A stretch of 45,243 bases of DNA from Bacteroidaceae bacterium (GCA_024693505.1 JAILKU010000175.1:1-45243); one strand, 5' to 3'; positions 1-8,118 are shown, counted from the first letter of the stretch. Translations and numbers: made by a program. The notes: generated from the letters alone by a model not told the origin.

Positions 1-851
1 AGGCCAGGGCCTGCATCCACCTCTACCCCACCAACGGAAAAGACTGCAGGGAAGATAATGAAGCCGGCCAGGATTGCCACCAACGAATCTATGGCACAGA
101 CGCTAAGGGCCGAGTTTACAAGTCGCGTCTCACGACTGAAATAGGAGGCATACGTAGCCAGACATCCCACACCCACACTCAAGGAGAAGAAAGCTTGACC
201 CATCGCACTAAGCACAACGTCCGACGTCACCTTGGAAAAGTCCGGACGAAGCAGATAGGACAGGCCCTCCCGGGCGCCAGGCATAGAAAGGGAACAACAG
301 GTAAGCAGCAAGATGATAAACAGCAGCAACGGCATCATCGTCTTGCTGAAGCGCTCAATGCCCGACTCCACTCCACGCGCCACGACATAGTGCGTCATTA
401 GCAGGAAGACTAGCTGGAAGACCAGCGGTTTCCAGGGATGCGACACGAACTGGGAAAATACTGCTCCAAAGTCTCGGCCGGATGTAAGAGCATCGCAGAA
501 GGACATAACCGTGTAGTGCAGCGTCCAACCAGCCACAACGGAATAAAAGGAGAGGATAAGCACTCCCGCCACAACACCCATATAACCGGCCACAATCCAA
601 GGCTTACCGGGAGCAAGCACCCGATAGGCCCCAACCGTATTGGCACGGCTGCGACGACCTACGACAAACTCGCATATCATAACGGGCATAGCCAGCAGGA
701 AAACGAACAGCAAATATACAAAGATGAAGGCCGCTCCGCCGTTTCGTCCCACTTCGGTAGGAAAACGCCAGATATTGCCCAGACCTACAGCACTACCCGC
801 CGAAGCCAAGATGACGCCTATCTTACTGCCAAAACCTCCACGCTTTTCCAT
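1..851 (-). CDS. Sodium-dependent amino-acid symporter, NSS family (3' end outside window)
   Basis: Read leftward from the ATG at 851, an open frame runs off the window edge after 283 codons, so roughly the first 60% of a typical ~450-residue protein is present. Residues 6-31 carry the NSS (SLC6/LeuT) TM1 signature LASAGSAVGLGNIWRFP, followed by RNGGAAF in TM1/TM2. Alternating hydrophobic stretches follow, and the visible end reads GGVEVDAGPGL, matching the conserved GPGL region before TM7. The family couples inward Na+ flow to uptake of amino acids or related amines across the inner membrane; substrate cannot be told from this fragment. A -7-like TAACTTTG lies at 899-906 on the minus strand, but I see no well spaced -33 box. 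It is divergent from the VanZ-like gene. Confidence 0.93.
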   Translation of the reverse strand, partial: MEKRGGFGSKIGVILASAGSAVGLGNIWRFPTEVGRNGGAAFIFVYLLFVFLLAMPVMICEFVVGRRSRANTVGAYRVLAPGKPWIVAGYMGVVAGVLILSFYSVVAGWTLHYTVMSFCDALTSGRDFGAVFSQFVSHPWKPLVFQLVFLLMTHYVVARGVESGIERFSKTMMPLLLFIILLLTCCSLSMPGAREGLSYLLRPDFSKVTSDVVLSAMGQAFFSLSVGVGCLATYASYFSRETRLVNSALSVCAIDSLVAILAGFIIFPAVFSVGGVEVDAGPG

Positions 852-898
852 TCGACACACGCACCCTGAAACTTACAGTTTTGACTTCAGGGAGCGTG

Positions 899-906
899 CA
901 AAGTTA
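899..906 (-). promoter_or_regulatory. Candidate -7 box of the NSS symporter
   Basis: TAACTTTG on the minus strand fits the Bacteroidales -7 consensus TAnnTTTG and lies about 50 nt upstream of the ATG at 851. No TTTG is found 19-21 nt further upstream, so this is a half promoter only. Confidence 0.4.
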
Positions 907-979
907 CACTTTTTTCATCAAAAACCCCACACAAGCTGCAAATTTAATACCATTAATGCATAAAAACGCACATTCAGGC

Positions 980-1010
980 TTTGCTATTCCAATGCTTTTG
1001 TGTATCTTTG
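980..1010 (+). promoter_or_regulatory. Promoter of the VanZ-like gene
   Basis: TTTG at 980-983, a 19-nt spacer, then TATCTTTG at 1003-1010: an exact match to the Bacteroidota -33/-7 promoter form. Transcription would start near 1017, leaving a ~26-nt leader before the ATG at 1043. This supports the downstream start rather than the longer open frame beginning at 881. Confidence 0.8.
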
Positions 1011-1042
1011 GACCCAAAAGCAAAAAAAAAGACAAAGGCTAT

Positions 1043-1447
1043 ATGATTAAAGATTACTTGCATCGCTATCCGTTCACGCTACTTGCAGCCGCAGCCATCA
1101 CCGTTGCCTCGTTAGTTCCCGTCCCGGAGGTAAAGCTTGCCGAAGACGTGCCTCTGGTTGACAAGTGGGTACATATGATAATGTATGGGGCACTTACCTT
1201 AATTATCTGGGTGGAATATCTTCGCCAACACCGTACACCGAAGTGGGGCCGTCTGATTCTGCTGGGTGTGATCGCCCCGATTGCAATGAGCGGTATAATT
1301 GAACTTATGCAGGCATATCTGACGACCTGTCGTAGCGGCGAGTGGCTGGACTTCATAGCCAACACTATCGGCGTTGCCTTTGGCACTATACTTGGCCTTT
1401 GCTTTCATGCTTTTCTACGGCATAAAGACAAGGGCCGCAGATCGTAA
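1043..1447 (+). CDS. VanZ-like family membrane protein
   Basis: A 134-residue integral membrane protein. Four hydrophobic segments are visible at about 8-26, 41-58, 70-86 and 106-124. The VanZ-like signature is present: SGIIELMQ at 83-90 in the third segment and RSGEWLDFIANTIG at 97-110 before the last one. VanZ-family proteins are small polytopic membrane proteins; the founding member gives low-level teicoplanin resistance, but most relatives have no known role and no drug resistance should be inferred here. The ATG at 1043 was chosen because the promoter at 980-1010 starts transcription just upstream of it. The gene stands alone and converges with comM. Confidence 0.85.
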   Translation: MIKDYLHRYPFTLLAAAAITVASLVPVPEVKLAEDVPLVDKWVHMIMYGALTLIIWVEYLRQHRTPKWGRLILLGVIAPIAMSGIIELMQAYLTTCRSGEWLDFIANTIGVAFGTILGLCFHAFLRHKDKGRRS

Positions 1448-1473
1448 CGGTATATCCGGAAAATCGTAATGTT

Positions 1474-3012
1474 TTATTCTCCCCAACTGCTACGGTCCAA
1501 GTTCCGATAACCGACAGCTTCGGCGATATGCATGGGCTCTATCGTTTCGCTCCCGGCAAGATCGGCGATAGTGCGGGCAACTTTAAGAATGCGGCTATAG
1601 GCTCGGGCTGAAAGCTGAAGACGATTCATAGCTGCACGCAACATTTCCCGCCCGGCCTCGTCGGGCTCGGCAAAGCGATGCAGCTGGTTTGTCGTCATCT
1701 GCGCATTGCAATGTATATCGCGGAAATCGCGATAACGCTCCTCCTGTATTTTGCGGGCACGAATCACACGCTCGCGAATCGTTGCACTAGTTTCTCCCGG
1801 CGCGGTCCGGCTCATCTCGTCGAAGCTGAGCGGCGTTATCTCTATCTGCAAGTCTATGCGGTCGAGCAGAGGACCACTGATTTTGTTCAGATAGCGAGAT
1901 ATCTGGCCCGGCGTGCAGCAGCAAGGTTTTGTAGGATGATTGTAGTAACCGCAAGGGCAGGGATTCATAGAGGCCACGAACATGAAGCTACACGGATAGG
2001 TTATAGTATATTTGGCGCGGGATATGTTGATTACTCGATCCTCCAAAGGCTGACGCAGGACTTCCAGCACTTGACGCTGAAACTCGGGAAGCTCGTCCAG
2101 GAACAGGACGCCATTGTGAGCCAATGATATCTCACCAGGCTGGGGATTCGCACCGCCACCGACGAGGGCCACCTGCGAGATGGTATGGTGGGGAGAGCGG
2201 AACGGGCGCTGGGCAATGAGCGAACTGCTACTCCCCAACTTTCCCGCTACAGAATGAATCTGAGTCGTTTCGAGACTTTCCTGAAGCGAGAGAGGCGGCA
2301 AGATGCTGGGAATACGCTTTGCCAGCATACTCTTACCGCTCCCAGGAGGCCCGACCATGATCACATTATGCCCGCCTGCAGCCGCAATCTCCAAAGCACG
2401 CTTGACATGTTCCTGCCCTTTGACATCCGCGAAATCAAAAGAAAAAGCGGTCTGCTGCGCATAAAACTCTGCCCTGGTATTAATAACGGTCGGCTCAAGT
2501 AGTTGCGCCCCATTCAAATGAGCTATAACCTGGTTAATATGTTTAGCGCCATATACATTAATATTATTTACGACGGCGGCTTCGCGAATATTGTCTTGTG
2601 GCACGATAAGGCCCTCGTAGCCCAATTCACGGGCCTTAATGGCGATCGGGAGTGCGCCCTTAATGGGCATAAGAGAACCGTCTAGACTCAGTTCTCCAAC
2701 CATCATATATCTATTTAGCAGGGTTTCCTTTACCTTCTCAGCTGTTGCCAAAATGCCTATAGCCAGCGGAAGGTCGAAACCAGAACCTTCTTTGCGGACG
2801 TCAGCTGGAGCCATATTAATAGTTATCTGCCTTGTAGGAAATTGGTATCCGCTATTTTCAATGGCAGCCATAATGCGTTCGTGGCTTTCCTTCACTGCGA
2901 TATCAGGTAAGCCGACGAGTACAAAACGTATGCCGCGCGAAGCATTCACCTCTATGGTTACGGGGGTAACTTGTAGCCCTTGCACGCTGGCACTATAGGT
3001 CTTTATAAGCAT
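1474..3012 (-). CDS. comM: YifB/ComM-family Mg-chelatase-like AAA+ ATPase
   Basis: A 512-residue protein of full family length. An N-terminal Lon-protease-like fold (ChlI domain, about 20-140) precedes the AAA+ module with Walker A GPPGSGKS at 221-228, Walker B GVLFLDELPEF at 301-311 and the cysteine-rich MNPCPCGYYNHP at about 349-360. A C-terminal helical domain typical of Mg_chelatase_C follows (about 415-505). ComM is a hexameric helicase that promotes branch migration during natural transformation in Vibrio and relatives; in Bacteroidota the role is inferred. The start MLIKTYSASVQGLQ is the family start, although the frame is open for 16 more codons. The ATG overlaps the end of the upstream thioredoxin-fold gene by 10 nt (stop at 3003-3005), which suggests translational coupling. 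Confidence 0.93.
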   Translation of the reverse strand: MLIKTYSASVQGLQVTPVTIEVNASRGIRFVLVGLPDIAVKESHERIMAAIENSGYQFPTRQITINMAPADVRKEGSGFDLPLAIGILATAEKVKETLLNRYMMVGELSLDGSLMPIKGALPIAIKARELGYEGLIVPQDNIREAAVVNNINVYGAKHINQVIAHLNGAQLLEPTVINTRAEFYAQQTAFSFDFADVKGQEHVKRALEIAAAGGHNVIMVGPPGSGKSMLAKRIPSILPPLSLQESLETTQIHSVAGKLGSSSSLIAQRPFRSPHHTISQVALVGGGANPQPGEISLAHNGVLFLDELPEFQRQVLEVLRQPLEDRVINISRAKYTITYPCSFMFVASMNPCPCGYYNHPTKPCCCTPGQISRYLNKISGPLLDRIDLQIEITPLSFDEMSRTAPGETSATIRERVIRARKIQEERYRDFRDIHCNAQMTTNQLHRFAEPDEAGREMLRAAMNRLQLSARAYSRILKVARTIADLAGSETIEPMHIAEAVGYRNLDRSSWGE

Positions 3013-4061
3013 AGTAGTTGGGCTTTGGGTTCTATGTCGCGCATCCAGTCGGAGCCACAAGCTATGATTTTCTGGTCGGGGCCGACCAAGATGAAATAAG
3101 GCAACTCCCGAATGTTCAACTGTTCTACAAGAGGACTACGCCAGCATTGAAAGTCGCAATAGCTGGGATAGTTCACAGTGTCTCTCTTTTCTACCCGCTT
3201 GAGTGCTTCGTCATCTACGTCAAGCGAGTAGCTTAACAAATTTAATTTATTCTCCTTCTTTATTCTGCGGCGAAATGTCCGCGCCCTAAACAAGCCGCTT
3301 TGCGAGCCGCTTTTCCAACTGGCCCAAAAGACGGCCAGGAGATACTCCCCTTTGATATCCGCCGTTCTTATTGTATCTTTCCTCTCCTCCTTCTTTTTCT
3401 TTCCACCAGTATCCTTTACCTCTTCATATTTCCTCAGTTTCAGGTCGAACTTTGGCATAAGTTGACCTGGCATTAAAAGTCCATAGGCCTGAACGATCCT
3501 TGACAGGCGGCTTAGGTTTACGTCGTCTGGATTCGCGCGGCACAAACTATCGTAAATCTCCGTAACATCTTTCCTGTCAAGACTGTCTTCCAGAAGAAAA
3601 TATTCGCGATAAAGATATTGACTCACTGCCATAGTAGGGAATTGCAGGATATATTTCCTGGCAACTTCACGGGCCTCAGGAACCGGCATCTTAAGGCTCT
3701 CCATCCTGAAGCGGGTATATATTTCGTTATCCTCGGTTCCGGAGACTTTCACTTCACTCAGATTTTGGGCGTCTCCCTCAACCTTTATATCATCGCCGGA
3801 TTTTGCAAAAACAGTTAGCCTTGAATAATTGGGATATAGAATATGCATCGTGTTTGAGCCGTCCAGGGGGAACTCATACATAAAGCGGCCTTCGCGGATA
3901 TGCAATGAGTCCATACGGTCAAGCCCTCCGTCCGTGCTATAGATGAAGAACTCACCCTGCTCCAGGTGAGCAAACTTGCCTCGGATTCGAACTATTCCGG
4001 GGTGTTCGCTGCAACAGAGCAGGGTGAGCAATAGAGCTATATAGAATAGCGATTTCTTCAC
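3003..4061 (-). CDS. DUF4369/thioredoxin-fold lipoprotein lacking the CXXC pair
   Basis: A 352-residue exported protein. A short hydrophobic N-terminus ends in LTLLCC (Cys16/17), a plausible lipobox. Residues about 20-120 look like DUF4369, a beta-rich domain often joined to thioredoxin in Bacteroidota. From about 200 a TlpA-like thioredoxin fold follows, with FWASWKSGSQ at 245-254 and the cis-proline strand LPYFILVGPDQ near 320-330. Where an active TlpA has WCxxC, this protein has Lys250 and Ser253, so it cannot act as a standard dithiol oxidoreductase. A charged KKKKEER insert lies near 220. The start codon is GTG directly after the stop of the upstream gene (TAA then GTG), and the 3' end overlaps comM, so the three genes look like one operon. 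Confidence 0.85.
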   Translation of the reverse strand: MKKSLFYIALLLTLLCCSEHPGIVRIRGKFAHLEQGEFFIYSTDGGLDRMDSLHIREGRFMYEFPLDGSNTMHILYPNYSRLTVFAKSGDDIKVEGDAQNLSEVKVSGTEDNEIYTRFRMESLKMPVPEAREVARKYILQFPTMAVSQYLYREYFLLEDSLDRKDVTEIYDSLCRANPDDVNLSRLSRIVQAYGLLMPGQLMPKFDLKLRKYEEVKDTGGKKKKEERKDTIRTADIKGEYLLAVFWASWKSGSQSGLFRARTFRRRIKKENKLNLLSYSLDVDDEALKRVEKRDTVNYPSYCDFQCWRSPLVEQLNIRELPYFILVGPDQKIIACGSDWMRDIEPKAQLLCL

Positions 4062-5753
4062 TTACTTCAAAAGACTTTTTATTGCGCTTTCGTAGTTGGC
4101 AAATTCCAAATCGTTTGCTGCGCGCTGAGCCAGAGTGGCATCATGCTGGATAGCGTTCTTCAGACTGCTAGCCAATGTGCTGGCATCATTTGTACGAGCA
4201 GCCAGTACAGCCTGCAGATAGCTGGTAATGGCATCGGCATTCTTGATGCCAGAGAGTGTCTTCTTGGCGCTTGCATAGTCCTTTGCAAGAATCTGAGCCA
4301 AAGCAGCGCTGTTTGTCATCGTACCAGCCAAATCGTTAGCGGCCTGAGTGTAGTTACCCTTTGCGATGTTCAAGTTGCCCATCACCTCCTTGAAGGTATT
4401 GGCGCCACTGCCCTGTGCCAGGAAAGCCTCGGCAGCACTGATGTTGCCCTCCTTCAGAGCCAGCAGAGCCAGGTTCGTATTCACTTCGCTGGCACGGTTG
4501 CTTACCTTCTTGGCCTGCTCCAGATAGTTCTTTGCAGTTGCCACATCGCCGTTCGAAATAGCCTGCTGTGCCAGATTGTTCAGAGCACGATAATCGCTGG
4601 GGTACTGCTTGGCAATAGCCTGGTACCACTGAGCCTTTTCCTGCTCTGTCCGTACCAGCTTGTTGGCACCGTAAACCATTTCTTCCACACTCAGCTTGGA
4701 GGGGTCCTTCCTGTACTGGTCGACAATCTGCTCATCGCTGCGGCCGATGATATCATAGTTAACAATGAGTCGGGCACGACGCAACTCAGGCAGGATGCCT
4801 TCCTTGATGTCTGTATAGACCTCGCTCATATTACTAATCTGCTGCTCACGCTCTTCAGGATCCTGATACATGGAGAGGACGCGCAGGATGACGTCCTTGT
4901 CCTGCAGGTTGCTCTTTGAAATGAGTTCCTGGAAGCCTTCCCAGTCCTCTGCGGTGAACTTGGTGTCCACATCGGCCTTCATCTTCAGCTTCTTAAGCTC
5001 TTTTCTCATATAATCAGCGCTGACGTTCTGACGCTTTTGAGCCAGTTTCTCGTTCAAGCTGTAGCGTCCATCGGGGCTGGCGTAGGCACTTACTTCAATA
5101 CCATTCAGCATACGGCCTTCCTGATCGTCATTGATTTCCTTCAGAATCTTGCTGAGGTCCTTCACACTGGTGCTTCCCAATTCGCTGGCGCGCAGGTTTG
5201 CCTGATTGATAAGGAACTTGATATTGGCCTCCTGCTTCTGCTCAATAACTCTCTGATAGGCATCAGGAGCAGTAGCTGCAGTAATATTACAGCGGCTCAG
5301 CAGCTGGCTGGTGGCAATCACGCCGTAGCCGATCTTCACCTCGGGAATGGAAACCTTCTTCTTGCCCTTCTTTGCATCGAAGCGTGCATAGAGGTCGCTC
5401 TTTATCATGGGATCTACATAGGCGAAGTTCGTCTTCATCGTATAGGTTCCGCCTACCTTGTAGTTCACAGTAGTGGCATTACCTTCAACCTTCTCGCCCT
5501 GGAACGTAGCGCTCTGGCCTTCTACCTCGCCACCTTCATACTTCAGTACGGGAATAACCGTCACAACGGCCTTTTTCTTCATGTACTTCACGGGGAATGT
5601 ACCATTAATTGTGGCAGGAACCTGACCACCGACTGCCTCCAGCGGAGTCGGGGTAACGGTAAAATTGTCGGCAGTCAGTTTGCCGAGCTTGCTGCATGAT
5701 GAGAGTGCTGCTACTGCGATAGCACTCATGAGGATAAATTTTGTCTTTTTCAT
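4062..5753 (-). CDS. Exported TPR lipoprotein with OmpA-like segment
   Basis: A 563-residue lipoprotein. The signal sequence MKKTKFILMSAIAVAALSSC ends in lipobox LSSC with Cys20. A beta-rich N-terminal half is followed at about 215-250 by EVSAYASPDGRYSLNEKLAQ, which resembles the OmpA C-terminal peptidoglycan-binding region (xxYASPDGxxxxNxxLxxxR). The C-terminal third (about 375-560) is TPR-like, with repeated alanine-rich helical pairs such as ALNNLAQQAISNGDVATAKN. The family is common and abundant in Bacteroidales but has no assigned function; an envelope scaffold role is inferred. The open frame extends 25 codons upstream, but the ATG at 5753 gives the signal peptide. It is the first gene of the operon with the thioredoxin-fold gene and comM. 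Confidence 0.88.
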   Translation of the reverse strand: MKKTKFILMSAIAVAALSSCSKLGKLTADNFTVTPTPLEAVGGQVPATINGTFPVKYMKKKAVVTVIPVLKYEGGEVEGQSATFQGEKVEGNATTVNYKVGGTYTMKTNFAYVDPMIKSDLYARFDAKKGKKKVSIPEVKIGYGVIATSQLLSRCNITAATAPDAYQRVIEQKQEANIKFLINQANLRASELGSTSVKDLSKILKEINDDQEGRMLNGIEVSAYASPDGRYSLNEKLAQKRQNVSADYMRKELKKLKMKADVDTKFTAEDWEGFQELISKSNLQDKDVILRVLSMYQDPEEREQQISNMSEVYTDIKEGILPELRRARLIVNYDIIGRSDEQIVDQYRKDPSKLSVEEMVYGANKLVRTEQEKAQWYQAIAKQYPSDYRALNNLAQQAISNGDVATAKNYLEQAKKVSNRASEVNTNLALLALKEGNISAAEAFLAQGSGANTFKEVMGNLNIAKGNYTQAANDLAGTMTNSAALAQILAKDYASAKKTLSGIKNADAITSYLQAVLAARTNDASTLASSLKNAIQHDATLAQRAANDLEFANYESAIKSLLK

Positions 5754-5789
5754 TTTATAAAAATACTTTAAAAATCGTTTTTTCGGCTG

Positions 5790-5797
5790 CAAAGGTA
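5790..5797 (-). promoter_or_regulatory. Candidate -7 box upstream of the TPR lipoprotein
   Basis: TACCTTTG on the minus strand lies 37 nt before the ATG at 5753. No convincing -33 TTTG at the right spacing is visible. Confidence 0.45.
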
Positions 5798-5829
5798 CAA
5801 AAAATAAATATATGCTGTACGCAATCATG

Positions 5830-5849
5830 GAAAAAAGTGCGCTTTTTTC
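5830..5849. terminator. A/T-rich hairpin between the O-methyltransferase and TPR lipoprotein genes
   Basis: GAAAAAAG at 5830-5837 pairs with CTTTTTTC at 5842-5849 around a TGCG loop, flanked on both sides by CATGG. It sits ~110 nt after the end of the minus-strand O-methyltransferase gene. The stem is almost all A-T, so a weak terminator is possible but not strong; it could also be an operator. Confidence 0.3.
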
Positions 5850-5886
5850 ATGGATTCTTAAACAAAGACCGCAAAAAAGGCAGTGA

Positions 5887-5952
5887 AAAGGCCTTTGAAT
5901 ATTTGCAGAAAGGCCTTTAAAAATTTGCGGAAAGGCCTTTGCGCAAAAATCA
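5887..5952. repeat. 22-bp tandem repeat, three copies, with palindromic core AAAGGCCTTT
   Basis: The 10-bp palindrome AAAGGCCTTT occurs at 5887-5896, 5909-5918 and 5931-5940, spaced exactly 22 bp apart. The 12 bases after each core are related in the first two copies (GAATATTTGCAG, AAAAATTTGCGG). Around the third core, TTTGCG at 5924-5929 and CGCAAA at 5942-5947 form an inverted repeat. The array lies just after the stop of the O-methyltransferase gene. Related sequence appears again at 25043-25104. Confidence 0.85.
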
Positions 5953-5957
5953 AGAGG

Positions 5958-6587
5958 CTATTTCAGCCTGATTATTGTCAAGCCGTCACGGATGGGCAGA
6001 ATGACTTTCTCAACGCGATTGTCGGCTGCGACCTTCTCATTGAATTCCATTATTCCACGCGTCTGAAGATCACTTTCTTTTTGCCTGTCCTCAAGAACGT
6101 GTCCGTACCATAGCGTATTGTCCGCCAAGATAAAGCCTCCCTTTCTCATGCGAGGGAGCAACATCTCATAATAATCTATGTATTGCCGCTTATCTGCATC
6201 GACAAATGCCAAGTCCCATTGTACGTCCATCTTTGGCACCAGTTCCAGAGCATCGCCGATGTGCAAGTGTAGCCGTTCCGCATAAGGGCTTCCCTGAAAC
6301 CATTTCCGGATGAAATCTTCCTGTTCGTCAAAGACCTCGAATGTGTGAAGCTGGGCATCCCCCTCCAATCCTTCGGCCATGCACAGAGCACTATAGCCGC
6401 TGAAAGTGCCGAGTTCCAGCACGAACCTTGGCCGAATCATCCGCACAAACATTTTCAGCAGGCGGCCCTGAATGTGGCCACTCGCCATCTGGCCGTATGG
6501 AGAATGCAGTTGCGTAGCTCTCCATAAAGCATGGAGGTAGTCCCCCTCAGGGTCAATGTGCCCCGCTATGTAGGTCTCTTGGTCCAA
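5958..6587 (-). CDS. SAM-dependent O-methyltransferase (catechol/caffeoyl-CoA OMT type)
   Basis: A 209-residue class I methyltransferase of full length for the bacterial O-methyltransferase family (Pfam Methyltransf_3). Motif I is VLELGTFSGYSALCMAEG (ELGTFSGYSA at 58-67). The metal and substrate loop is AFVDADKRQY (128-137), and a second acidic loop is ADNTLWYGHV from 155. These enzymes move a methyl group from S-adenosylmethionine to a catechol-like hydroxyl; the natural substrate is unknown. The best start is a TTG at 6587, because no ATG lies near the expected N-terminus and an upstream in-frame stop limits the frame. It begins 10 nt after the aroQ stop, so the two are likely co-transcribed. 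Confidence 0.88.
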   Translation of the reverse strand: MDQETYIAGHIDPEGDYLHALWRATQLHSPYGQMASGHIQGRLLKMFVRMIRPRFVLELGTFSGYSALCMAEGLEGDAQLHTFEVFDEQEDFIRKWFQGSPYAERLHLHIGDALELVPKMDVQWDLAFVDADKRQYIDYYEMLLPRMRKGGFILADNTLWYGHVLEDRQKESDLQTRGIMEFNEKVAADNRVEKVILPIRDGLTIIRLK

Positions 6588-6597
6588 GGAGTGGAAT

Positions 6598-7035
6598 CTA
6601 TTCTTCCTCTTCGCCGGCTTTTGCTATCAAGGCCTCAATAGCGAGCCGGTAGCTATCCAATCCGAAACCGCCTATCACGCCTAAGCATCCAGGACTAATG
6701 AGACTGCGTCTGCGGAACTCTTCCCGTTGGTGGACATTGCTGATGTGAACTTCCACTACAGGGGTGCTTACACTTTTTATGGCATCCAGAATAGCCACGC
6801 TGGTGTGGGTGTAGGCCCCTGCATTGAGAACTATCCCGTCACGGTCAAACCCGACCTCCTGGATCTTGTTGATAATTTCACCTTCCAGATTACTCTGGTA
6901 ATAGTCAATACGCACCTCAGGGAAACGTGTTCTCAAGATCTTCAAATAATCCTGCCAGGCTCGTTTTCCGTAGATTTCAGGTTCTCTTACGCCCAATAGA
7001 TTAAGATTTGGGCCATTAATAATTTGTATTCTCAT
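6598..7035 (-). CDS. aroQ: Type II 3-dehydroquinate dehydratase
   Basis: A 145-residue enzyme of exactly the size of type II dehydroquinases. The N-terminal INGPNLNLLGVREPEIYG carries the catalytic tyrosine (Tyr22) on the flexible lid. NAGAYTHTSVA at 71-81 and EVHISNVHQREEFR at 95-108 hold the conserved Asn, His, Glu and Arg. It dehydrates 3-dehydroquinate to 3-dehydroshikimate, the third step of the shikimate pathway; aroA for step six is also in this window at 34058. It starts at an ATG and is read divergently from xerD, with a -7 box at 7060-7067 on the minus strand. Confidence 0.97.
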   Translation of the reverse strand: MRIQIINGPNLNLLGVREPEIYGKRAWQDYLKILRTRFPEVRIDYYQSNLEGEIINKIQEVGFDRDGIVLNAGAYTHTSVAILDAIKSVSTPVVEVHISNVHQREEFRRRSLISPGCLGVIGGFGLDSYRLAIEALIAKAGEEEE

Positions 7036-7053
7036 AGTTTTTTTGTAATTTTG
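7023..7053 (+). promoter_or_regulatory. Promoter of the xerD-type recombinase
   Basis: TTTG at 7023-7026, a 19-nt spacer and TAATTTTG at 7046-7053 match the Bacteroidota consensus. Transcription would start near 7060, about 29 nt before the ATG at 7089. The -33 box lies inside the first codons of aroQ on the other strand. Confidence 0.75.
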
Positions 7054-7059
7054 CCGCTA

Positions 7060-7067
7060 CAAAGATA
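7060..7067 (-). promoter_or_regulatory. Candidate -7 box of aroQ
   Basis: TATCTTTG on the minus strand, 25 nt before the aroQ ATG at 7035. The -33 position holds GTTC or a nearby TTTC rather than TTTG. The box lies 6 nt from the opposing xerD -7 box. Confidence 0.55.
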
Positions 7068-7088
7068 CAAAAGTTAAATGAAAGAACG

Positions 7089-8060
7089 ATGAAACAGAGA
7101 AAAGTTTTTTCTGATATAAGGATAAAAGCGGAAAATATAGACCAAAACATCCTGCGCCGATACATACAATTTTTGCGATTGGAGCACTCCTACTCAATAA
7201 ACACTCTGGATGCCTATTGCAAAGACTTGGAAAAGCTACTTCGCTATTATTCTACCGAGGGGATTAATTTCCGCAACGTCACCTTGGAGCAGCTCGACCA
7301 GTTTGCCGGTTCTCTTTTGGAAGAAGGCATTCAGCCCCGAAGCTTGGCCCGCGTCCTTAGCGGCGTCCGGTCTTTCTATCGTTTTCTCGTTTTGGAAGGA
7401 GAACTTAAGAACGACCCTACAGAGTTACTTGAGTCACCCCGCATAGGAAGGCACCTGCCCGAAGTCCTCAGCATAGAAGAGATCGACGCTATTATAGGAG
7501 CCATTGACATGAGCCGCCTCGAGGGCGTGCGAGACCGCGCCATCATTGAGATGCTTTACAGTTGCGGCCTGCGAGTGAGCGAACTCTGCCAGCTAAAGAT
7601 AAGCGATCTCTTCTTGGAAGAAGGATACATCCGCGTTCGCGGCAAGGGAAGCAAAGAACGCCTTGTACCCATTGCCCAGAAGACGGTCAGCCTATTGCGC
7701 GGATGGCTTGTAGAACGTATGCAGATTAAGGTGAAGCCGAATCAGGAAGACTTTGTCTTTGTATCCTTCACCCGAGGCCAGCACCTGAGCCGGATCAGCG
7801 TTTTCGTCAAGATCAAGGAATATGCCCAAAAGGCGGGCATTTCAAAAAGTATCAGCCCACACACTTTCCGTCATAGTTTTGCAACCCATCTCCTGCAGGG
7901 AGGAGCCAACTTGCGGGCTATTCAGACGATGCTGGGCCACGAAGACATCTCTACCACAGAAATATATATGCACATTGACACATCCCATCTGCGCCAAGAA
8001 ATCCTGGAGCACCATCCCAGAAATATAAAAGGCAGGGCTGAATCAGATAAAACCCAGTGA
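7089..8060 (+). CDS. xerD: Tyrosine recombinase XerD
   Basis: A 323-residue site-specific recombinase with an N-terminal SAM-like core-binding domain (about 20-105) and a C-terminal catalytic domain. All active-site residues are visible: Arg162 in SCGLRVSEL, a lysine in RGKGSKERLVP near 186-189, His258 and Arg261 in HTFRHSFATHLLQ, His284 in MLGHEDIS and nucleophile Tyr293 in TTEIYMH. XerC/XerD-type enzymes resolve chromosome dimers at dif during cell division. Length, the LLQGGANLRAIQTMLGH motif and the chromosomal housekeeping context favour the Xer type over a mobile-element integrase. No dif-like site was recognised here. Confidence 0.93.
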   Translation: MKQRKVFSDIRIKAENIDQNILRRYIQFLRLEHSYSINTLDAYCKDLEKLLRYYSTEGINFRNVTLEQLDQFAGSLLEEGIQPRSLARVLSGVRSFYRFLVLEGELKNDPTELLESPRIGRHLPEVLSIEEIDAIIGAIDMSRLEGVRDRAIIEMLYSCGLRVSELCQLKISDLFLEEGYIRVRGKGSKERLVPIAQKTVSLLRGWLVERMQIKVKPNQEDFVFVSFTRGQHLSRISVFVKIKEYAQKAGISKSISPHTFRHSFATHLLQGGANLRAIQTMLGHEDISTTEIYMHIDTSHLRQEILEHHPRNIKGRAESDKTQ

Positions 8061-8118
8061 CTTTTCGGCAGAGCCCAACGCCTACATTATTATAATAAGG
8101 AATAAGGGAAGGGGTCTT

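Noticed and set aside
881..1042. Longer N-terminus for the VanZ-like protein starting at 881
   Set aside because: The promoter at 980-1010 lies inside this stretch and the extra residues are not VanZ-like.
1043..1447. Vancomycin/teicoplanin resistance gene
   Set aside because: Only the VanZ-like fold is present; no other van gene is in the window, and most VanZ-like proteins are not linked to resistance.
1474..3060. ComM start at 3060
   Set aside because: The 16 extra residues (MWLRLDARHRTQ...) overlap the 3' end of the upstream gene and do not match the family, which begins MLxKTYSAxVxG.
5887..5952. CRISPR array
   Set aside because: Only three 10-bp identical cores at 22-bp steps, with the intervening 12 bases also related; far too short for repeats and spacers and no cas gene nearby.
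7089..8060. Mobile-element integrase
   Set aside because: Length, motifs and setting beside aroQ, merR and alaS fit housekeeping XerD; no att repeats, tRNA junction or phage genes are adjacent.
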